Of a DNA stretch of 5,699 bases, positions 1-5,699 are shown one piece after another; within the stretch, counting starts at the first letter, position 1; every line of letters starts with the position of its first letter. Position numbers and translations under genes: made by a program. The DNA is from Paracoccaceae bacterium (GTDB lineage: Bacteria; Pseudomonadota; Alphaproteobacteria; Rhodobacterales; Rhodobacteraceae), in NCBI GenBank assembly GCA_003551745.1, contig PUNI01000295.1, forward strand, positions 1 to 5,699. The letters are read 5' to 3'. The notes beneath the pieces were generated by a model that had not been told where the DNA came from, did not search any database, and saw nothing but the letters and a program-made list of their open reading frames with translations.

Positions 1-1293
1 GAGGAGTTCGCCCGCGCGAGCGGGGTGAAGTATTTCCTGATCTCCTACACCGATCTCTTCGGCGTGCAGCGCGCCAAGCTGGTGCCGGCGCAGTCGATCG
101 CGATGATGCAGGACGAGGGCGCGGGCTTCGCCGGCTTCGCCTCCTGGCTGAACCTCACGCCGGCGCATCCCGACATGCTGGCGATCCCCCACGCCGAGGG
201 CGCGGTGCAGCTTCCCTGGAAGCCCGAGGTCGCCTGGGTGCCCGCGGAATGCGCGATCGAGGGCGAGACCGTCGCGCAGCTTCCGCGCACCGTGCTCGCC
301 GGCCAGATCGCCGCCGCCGAGGCCGCGGGCCTTAGGATCAAGACCGGCGTCGAGGCCGAGTTCTTCCTGATGTCGCGCGACGGCCGCGAGATCTCGGACG
401 AATTCGATACCGCCGCCAAGCCCTGCTACGACCAGCAGGCGCTGATGCGCCGCTACGACGTGATCGCCGAGATCTGCGACTACATGCTCGCCCTCGGCTG
501 GGGCCCCTACCAGTCCGACCACGAGGACGCGAACGGCCAGTTCGAGATGAACTGGGACTTCGCCGACGCGATGGTCACTGCCGACCGGCACTCGTTCTTC
601 AAGTTCATGGTGAAGTCGGTCGCGGAGAAGCACGGGCTGCGCGCCACCTTCATGCCGAAGCCGGTGGCAGGGCTCACCGGCAACGGCTGCCATGTGCATG
701 TCTCGGGCTGGAATTCGAACGGCGGCGCGAACCAGTTCGCCGGCGACGGCCATGGCGTGGGGCTTTCCGACACGGGCTTCCACTTCCTCGGCGGCATCAT
801 GAAGCACGCAACCGCCATGGCGGCGCTGACCAACCCCACGGTGAACAGCTACAAGCGGATCAACGCGCCGCGCACGCTCTCGGGCGCCACCTGGGCGCCG
901 AACACCGTCACCTGGACCGCGAACAACCGCACCCACATGGTGCGCGTGCCGGGGCCGGGGCGCTTCGAGCTGCGCTTGGGCGACGGCGCTGCCAACCCCT
1001 ATCTGCTGCAGGCCGCGATCATCGCCGCGGGCGTCGACGGGGTCCAGACGAGGGCCGACCCGGGGCCGCGGCTCGACATCGACATGTATGCCGAAGGCCA
1101 TACCGTGACCGACGCGCCGAAGCTGCCGCTCAACCTTCTCGACGCGCTGCGCGCCTTCGAGTCCGACACCACCCTGACCGAGGCGCTGGGGGCGGAGTTC
1201 GCGGAAGCGTATACGAAGCTCAAGCACGAGGAATGGACGAGCTTCGTGTCGCATTTCTCGCGCTGGGAGCGCGAGCACACCCTCGACATCTGA
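1..1293 (+). CDS. Type III glutamine synthetase-family enzyme (GlnT / gamma-glutamylmethylamide synthetase GmaS), 5' end missing
   Basis: This is a cytoplasmic ATP-dependent ligase that joins an amine to the gamma-carboxyl of glutamate. The reading frame is open from base 1, giving 430 codons. The GTG at base 25 is the Val of a conserved GVKYFLISYTDLFG start region, so the true start probably lies only a few codons outside the window. In window codon numbering, visible synthetase motifs are VEAEFF (117-122), NGQFEMN (178-184), NGCHVHVS (228-235, the ATP-site His region), NSYKR (282-286), NRTHMVRVPG (309-318) and RFELRLGDGAANPYL (321-335). The NLYDLPPEE adenylylation segment of type I GlnA is not seen, so GlnE-type control is unlikely (inference). 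The family includes rhizobial GlnT and the GmaS of methylamine users, which sequence alone does not cleanly separate. In both settings, glutamate-synthase-like genes (glxBCD or mgsABC) usually lie nearby, but here they would be outside the window. Family assignment is secure; the amine substrate is not. Confidence 0.93.
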   Translation, partial: EEFARASGVKYFLISYTDLFGVQRAKLVPAQSIAMMQDEGAGFAGFASWLNLTPAHPDMLAIPHAEGAVQLPWKPEVAWVPAECAIEGETVAQLPRTVLAGQIAAAEAAGLRIKTGVEAEFFLMSRDGREISDEFDTAAKPCYDQQALMRRYDVIAEICDYMLALGWGPYQSDHEDANGQFEMNWDFADAMVTADRHSFFKFMVKSVAEKHGLRATFMPKPVAGLTGNGCHVHVSGWNSNGGANQFAGDGHGVGLSDTGFHFLGGIMKHATAMAALTNPTVNSYKRINAPRTLSGATWAPNTVTWTANNRTHMVRVPGPGRFELRLGDGAANPYLLQAAIIAAGVDGVQTRADPGPRLDIDMYAEGHTVTDAPKLPLNLLDALRAFESDTTLTEALGAEFAEAYTKLKHEEWTSFVSHFSRWEREHTLDI

Positions 1294-1301
1294 GCGCTCA
1301 G
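1290..1301. repeat. 12-base perfect palindrome carrying both convergent stop codons
   Basis: CTGAGCGCTCAG equals its own reverse complement. It contains the TGA that ends the synthetase (1291-1293, plus strand) and the TGA that ends the hydrolase (1298-1300, minus strand), with only four bases between the two genes. A transcript could form at most a stem of about four base pairs with a GCGC loop. No T-run follows on either strand, so it is not a standard intrinsic terminator. It may simply be a by-product of two facing TGA codons around a self-complementary GCGC. Confidence 0.7.
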
Positions 1302-2230
1302 GCTGCCGCCTCGTCGAACAGCGCCAGCGCCGCGTCGAGGAAACGCGTCCGATGGACCGCGGCCTCCATCATGAGTTCGTGCTCGGCGCCGGGGTATTCC
1401 TCGAACCGCCCACCCGGCCAGCGGTTCATGCGCGCCGGGATCGGTGCGATCGAGACCACCTTCTCGCGGGTGCCGACCGCGGCATAGGCCGGCAGTTGCG
1501 GCGAGCGGCGCCGGGCCAGGGCCCGCATCTCGGCCAGCGCCGAAGAAATCCAGCCCAGGGTCGGCGCACCGAGCGCCAGTTCGGGATGCGCGCGCACCTG
1601 CGCCTGCATGTAGTCGAACATCGCCCGGTCGGTGGTGAGCACATTGTCGTCGAAGGACATCCCGGTGAGGGCGAAGTCCGGCCGGTCCCCCGGCAGCCGC
1701 CGCGAGCCGCGACCGGCGAGCCCGGCCATCACGCCGAGCCCGCGCGCCGCGAAGCTGGTCGCGGTGCCCAGCGGCAGCCCCCACATCGGCGCCGAGAAGG
1801 CCGCCGCCTTCACCGGCAGTCCGCGCAGCAGGCTGCGCAGCCCGATGCAGCCGCCCATGGAATGCGCGAGCAGCATCCACGGACCGGCGAGGCCGACGCG
1901 CTCGGCCACGGCCGAAAGCACGGCCACGTCGCGCTGGTAGTCGGCGAAGCGACGGACATGGCCGAGCCCGTCCGCGGCCAGCCGGTCCGACAGCCCCTGC
2001 CCGCGCCAGTCGAGCGTCAGCACGCCCCAGCCCTCGACGGCGATGCGGCGGGCGACCAGACCGTATTTCTCGATCACCTCGCTGCGGCCGGGAAACAGGA
2101 ACACCGTGCCGCGCGCGCCGCGCGCCCAGATGCCCACCCGCAGCCGCACGCCGTCGTCGGCGCGCTGCCAGAACGCCTGCCCGCCCTCGGGACCGCGGGC
2201 GACCTCCGAAAAGAGCGGCGCCTCCTCCAC
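1298..2230 (-). CDS. Alpha/beta hydrolase, PldB-like (Hydrolase_4 / serine aminopeptidase S33 type)
   Basis: This is a predicted soluble 310-residue serine hydrolase resembling lysophospholipase L2 and monoacylglycerol lipases; the substrate is unknown. Visible elements are the oxyanion-side strand TVFLFPGRSEVIEKYG (42-57), DWRGQGLSDR (74-83), the nucleophile elbow AHSMGG with Ser124, and the catalytic-His segment PGAEHELMME with His284. The usual acid position, normally Asp in a G-x-D-x-V-V context, reads GTREKVV and offers Glu256. No signal peptide or membrane segment is seen. The chosen start is GTG at 2228-2230, because the MEEAPLFSEVARGPEGG opening fits the family and the next Met is residue 119. 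It begins one base after the SCP2 stop codon (TAA, 2232-2234) and has no clear Shine-Dalgarno of its own, so translation is probably coupled to SCP2. The pairing suggests a lipid or acyl-ester role (inference). Confidence 0.9.
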   Translation of the reverse strand: MEEAPLFSEVARGPEGGQAFWQRADDGVRLRVGIWARGARGTVFLFPGRSEVIEKYGLVARRIAVEGWGVLTLDWRGQGLSDRLAADGLGHVRRFADYQRDVAVLSAVAERVGLAGPWMLLAHSMGGCIGLRSLLRGLPVKAAAFSAPMWGLPLGTATSFAARGLGVMAGLAGRGSRRLPGDRPDFALTGMSFDDNVLTTDRAMFDYMQAQVRAHPELALGAPTLGWISSALAEMRALARRRSPQLPAYAAVGTREKVVSIAPIPARMNRWPGGRFEEYPGAEHELMMEAAVHRTRFLDAALALFDEAAA

Positions 2231-2231
2231 C

Positions 2232-2519
2232 TTAGCCCATCGCCGAGCCCAGCCGCATCGCCTGGCCCATGTCGCCGTCGATGCTGAGCCTGCCGGACAT
2301 GAAGGCGGCGGTGGGGCTCAGATCGCCGTCGAGGATCGCCCGGAACGTGTCGGTGCTGGCGCTGAGCGTCACCTCGGCCGGTTCGTCAGCGGCACGCACG
2401 CCGGCGCCATCGACCATGATCGTGCCCTCGCCCTCGATCACGAACTTGGCCGATCCGTCGAAACCGTCGCCGAACTTGTCGCGCATCGTCGCCACCGCCT
2501 TCTCGATCACGTCGCTCAT
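2232..2519 (-). CDS. SCP2 sterol-carrier domain protein, 95 residues
   Basis: This is a small stand-alone SCP2-fold protein. The fold forms a hydrophobic pocket for lipids or acyl chains, but bacterial single-domain members are mostly of unknown role. Recognisable parts are the N-terminal helix and start of the sheet, VIEKAVATMRDKFGDGFDGSA (4-24), the strand pair KFVIEGEGTIMVDG (25-38), the ADEPAEVTLSASTDTFRAIL block (44-63) and the diagnostic C-terminal DLSPTAAFMSGRLSIDGDMGQAMRL (66-90). The protein is slightly shorter than animal SCP2 domains and seems complete. The ATG start is supported by an AGGAGGA ribosome site five bases upstream. It is the first gene of a leftward pair with the hydrolase, with a one-base gap, and is divergent from the TPR gene. 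A shared function with the hydrolase, such as presenting a lipid substrate, is an inference from position only. Confidence 0.9.
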   Translation of the reverse strand: MSDVIEKAVATMRDKFGDGFDGSAKFVIEGEGTIMVDGAGVRAADEPAEVTLSASTDTFRAILDGDLSPTAAFMSGRLSIDGDMGQAMRLGSAMG

Positions 2520-2524
2520 CGCCG

Positions 2525-2531
2525 TCCTCCT
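2525..2531 (-). promoter_or_regulatory. Ribosome binding site of the SCP2 gene
   Basis: On the minus strand this reads AGGAGGA, a near-perfect anti-16S match placed five bases before the ATG at 2517-2519. It fixes the SCP2 start. It contrasts with the weak or absent sites before the hydrolase, TPR and helicase genes. Confidence 0.8.
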
Positions 2532-2555
2532 GTCCTGGGCTTCCCCGTTTCGTGA

Positions 2556-2586
2556 GCAGCCGCGCCTCGCTTTTCGGCGCGGTTGC
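2556..2586. repeat. Imperfect inverted repeat between the divergent genes (11-base arms, 9-base spacer)
   Basis: The left arm GCAGCCGCGCC (2556-2566) and right arm GGCGCGGTTGC (2576-2586) are complementary at 10 of 11 positions, around the spacer TCGCTTTTC. In plus-strand RNA the single mismatch would be a G-U pair. No T-run follows either arm, so it is not an intrinsic terminator. It sits in the only shared control region of the SCP2 and TPR units, next to a candidate -10 box. It could be an operator or a leader hairpin. The GC richness of the genome raises the chance of such repeats arising at random. Confidence 0.5.
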
Positions 2587-2588
2587 GC

Positions 2589-2594
2589 TATCCT
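2589..2594 (+). promoter_or_regulatory. Candidate -10 element upstream of the TPR gene (weak)
   Basis: TATCCT matches four of six bases of the TATAAT consensus and lies eight bases before the ATG at 2603. A transcript starting about seven bases downstream would begin almost at that ATG, giving a leaderless or nearly leaderless message. This would fit the lack of a Shine-Dalgarno there. No convincing -35 hexamer is seen at 16-18 bases spacing, so this is only a candidate. Confidence 0.25.
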
Positions 2595-2602
2595 CGCGCA
2601 CT

Positions 2603-3154
2603 ATGTGGTGGATGCGCAGGCTTCTCAATGCTGCCGTTGCGGCAGCGGCCCTCGGGCTGGCTCTGCCGGCCATGGCGGACACGGACGACACCGATCTGCT
2701 GCGCAAGCTGGCAGACCCCGAGCTTGAGCGCTGGCAGCGCGTCGAGCGCCAGATCATCGCGGAATGGTCGAAATCGGGCTCTCCGTCCATGGACATGCTG
2801 CTGCGCCGGGGCCAGGCGGCCCTGGAGGCCGGCCAGACCGAGGCCGCGATCGAGCATCTCACCGCCCTGACCGATCACGCGCCGGAGTTCGCCGAGGGCT
2901 GGAACGCCCGCGCCGTGGCCTATTTCCGCGCCGGCCGCTATGGGCCGGCGATGGCCGATCTGGCCCGCACGCTCGAGCTGAACCCGCAGCATTTCGGGGC
3001 TATCGCCGGGCTCGGCGCGATCCTCGAGGAAACCGGCCGGGATGCCGAGGCGCTGGCGGTGTTCCGGCGCGCGCAGGCTATACATCCGCATCAACCCGCC
3101 ATAAGACGGGCGGTCGAACGGCTCGAGGGACGCGTCATGGGGTTCGACGCCTGA
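2603..3154 (+). CDS. Exported tetratricopeptide repeat (TPR) protein, 183 residues
   Basis: This is a predicted periplasmic TPR protein of unknown partner. Residues 1-25 look like a Sec signal peptide: an MWWMRRLL positive start, an AVAAAALGLAL core and a PAMA end with likely cleavage before DTDD. No Cys follows, so it is not a lipoprotein. After a charged helical stretch (30-56), three consecutive TPR-like units are visible at about 63-96 (RRGQAALEAGQTEAAIEHL), 97-130 (NARAVAYFRAGRYGPAMADL, ending LELNP) and 131-164 (AGLGAILEETGRDAEALAVF, ending AIHP), followed by a short capping helix. The ATG at 2603 was chosen because it places the signal peptide at the N-terminus. ATG at 2612 is equally possible, whereas GTG at 2552 would add 17 unlikely residues. 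No start has a good ribosome site. The stop is 23 bases before the helicase, suggesting an operon, although an exported protein and a nucleic-acid helicase need not work together. Confidence 0.85.
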   Translation: MWWMRRLLNAAVAAAALGLALPAMADTDDTDLLRKLADPELERWQRVERQIIAEWSKSGSPSMDMLLRRGQAALEAGQTEAAIEHLTALTDHAPEFAEGWNARAVAYFRAGRYGPAMADLARTLELNPQHFGAIAGLGAILEETGRDAEALAVFRRAQAIHPHQPAIRRAVERLEGRVMGFDA

Positions 3155-3177
3155 CCCTCGCCCTTCCGGCAAGCAGG

Positions 3178-5699
<2,522 letters not shown>

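Noticed and set aside
25..27. GTG at base 25 as the start of the synthetase
   Set aside because: The frame is open upstream to base 1, and this codon is the Val within the conserved segment before KYFLISYTDLFG. The true start is outside the window.
1281..1310. Bidirectional intrinsic terminator between the convergent genes
   Set aside because: The stem would be only about four base pairs and no T-run follows on either strand.
999..1880. 293-codon minus-strand open frame across the synthetase-hydrolase junction
   Set aside because: It covers the antisense of the synthetase 3' end and the wrong frame of the hydrolase. The product shows no domain.
1352..2287. 311-codon plus-strand open frame opposite the hydrolase and end of SCP2
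   Set aside because: It spans two well-supported minus-strand genes, its product is a low-complexity R/H/P/A/G-rich sequence, and no family is recognisable.
2552..2602. Extension of the TPR protein to the GTG at 2552
   Set aside because: It has no ribosome site, would bury the signal peptide behind 17 extra residues, and would run across the inverted repeat and candidate -10 box.

Overview
The window looks like ordinary chromosome from a high-GC alphaproteobacterium, most likely a member of the Rhodobacterales (roseobacter/Rhodobacter group). This rests on the strong G/C third-position bias and on protein styles I recognise from that group: a GlnT/GmaS-type glutamine synthetase relative, a PldB-like hydrolase paired with a short SCP2 protein, and a SUV3-type helicase starting with a GPTNTGKT Walker A. 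The species cannot be fixed from the sequence alone.

Layout, left to right. (1) Bases 1-1293, plus strand: the 3' part of a type III glutamine synthetase-family gene (GlnT/GmaS), whose start lies before the window. (2) Bases 1298-2230, minus strand: an alpha/beta hydrolase. Its stop codon faces the synthetase stop, and both stops fall inside one 12-base perfect palindrome. (3) Bases 2232-2519, minus strand: a 95-residue SCP2 lipid-carrier-like protein, one base upstream of the hydrolase and surely co-transcribed with it. (4) Bases 2520-2602: a short divergent intergenic region with an imperfect inverted repeat and a weak candidate promoter. (5) Bases 2603-3154, plus strand: an exported TPR protein. 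(6) From base 3178 to the end of the window, plus strand: at least 840 codons of a SUV3-like superfamily 2 helicase that runs off the right edge.

There are three transcription units. The rightward synthetase gene enters from the left and probably belongs to an operon lying outside. The leftward SCP2-hydrolase pair plausibly acts on lipids or acyl esters. The rightward TPR-helicase pair is separated by only 23 bases. The two divergent units must share the 83-base region between them for their promoters.

I see no tRNA, rRNA, CRISPR array, insertion sequence, phage gene or toxin-antitoxin pair, and no gene-free stretch longer than 83 bases. There is no convincing sign of a new defence or mobile system. 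The points most worth checking are the poorly understood bacterial SUV3-like helicase, the inverted repeat between the divergent genes, and whether the synthetase makes glutamine or gamma-glutamylmethylamide.
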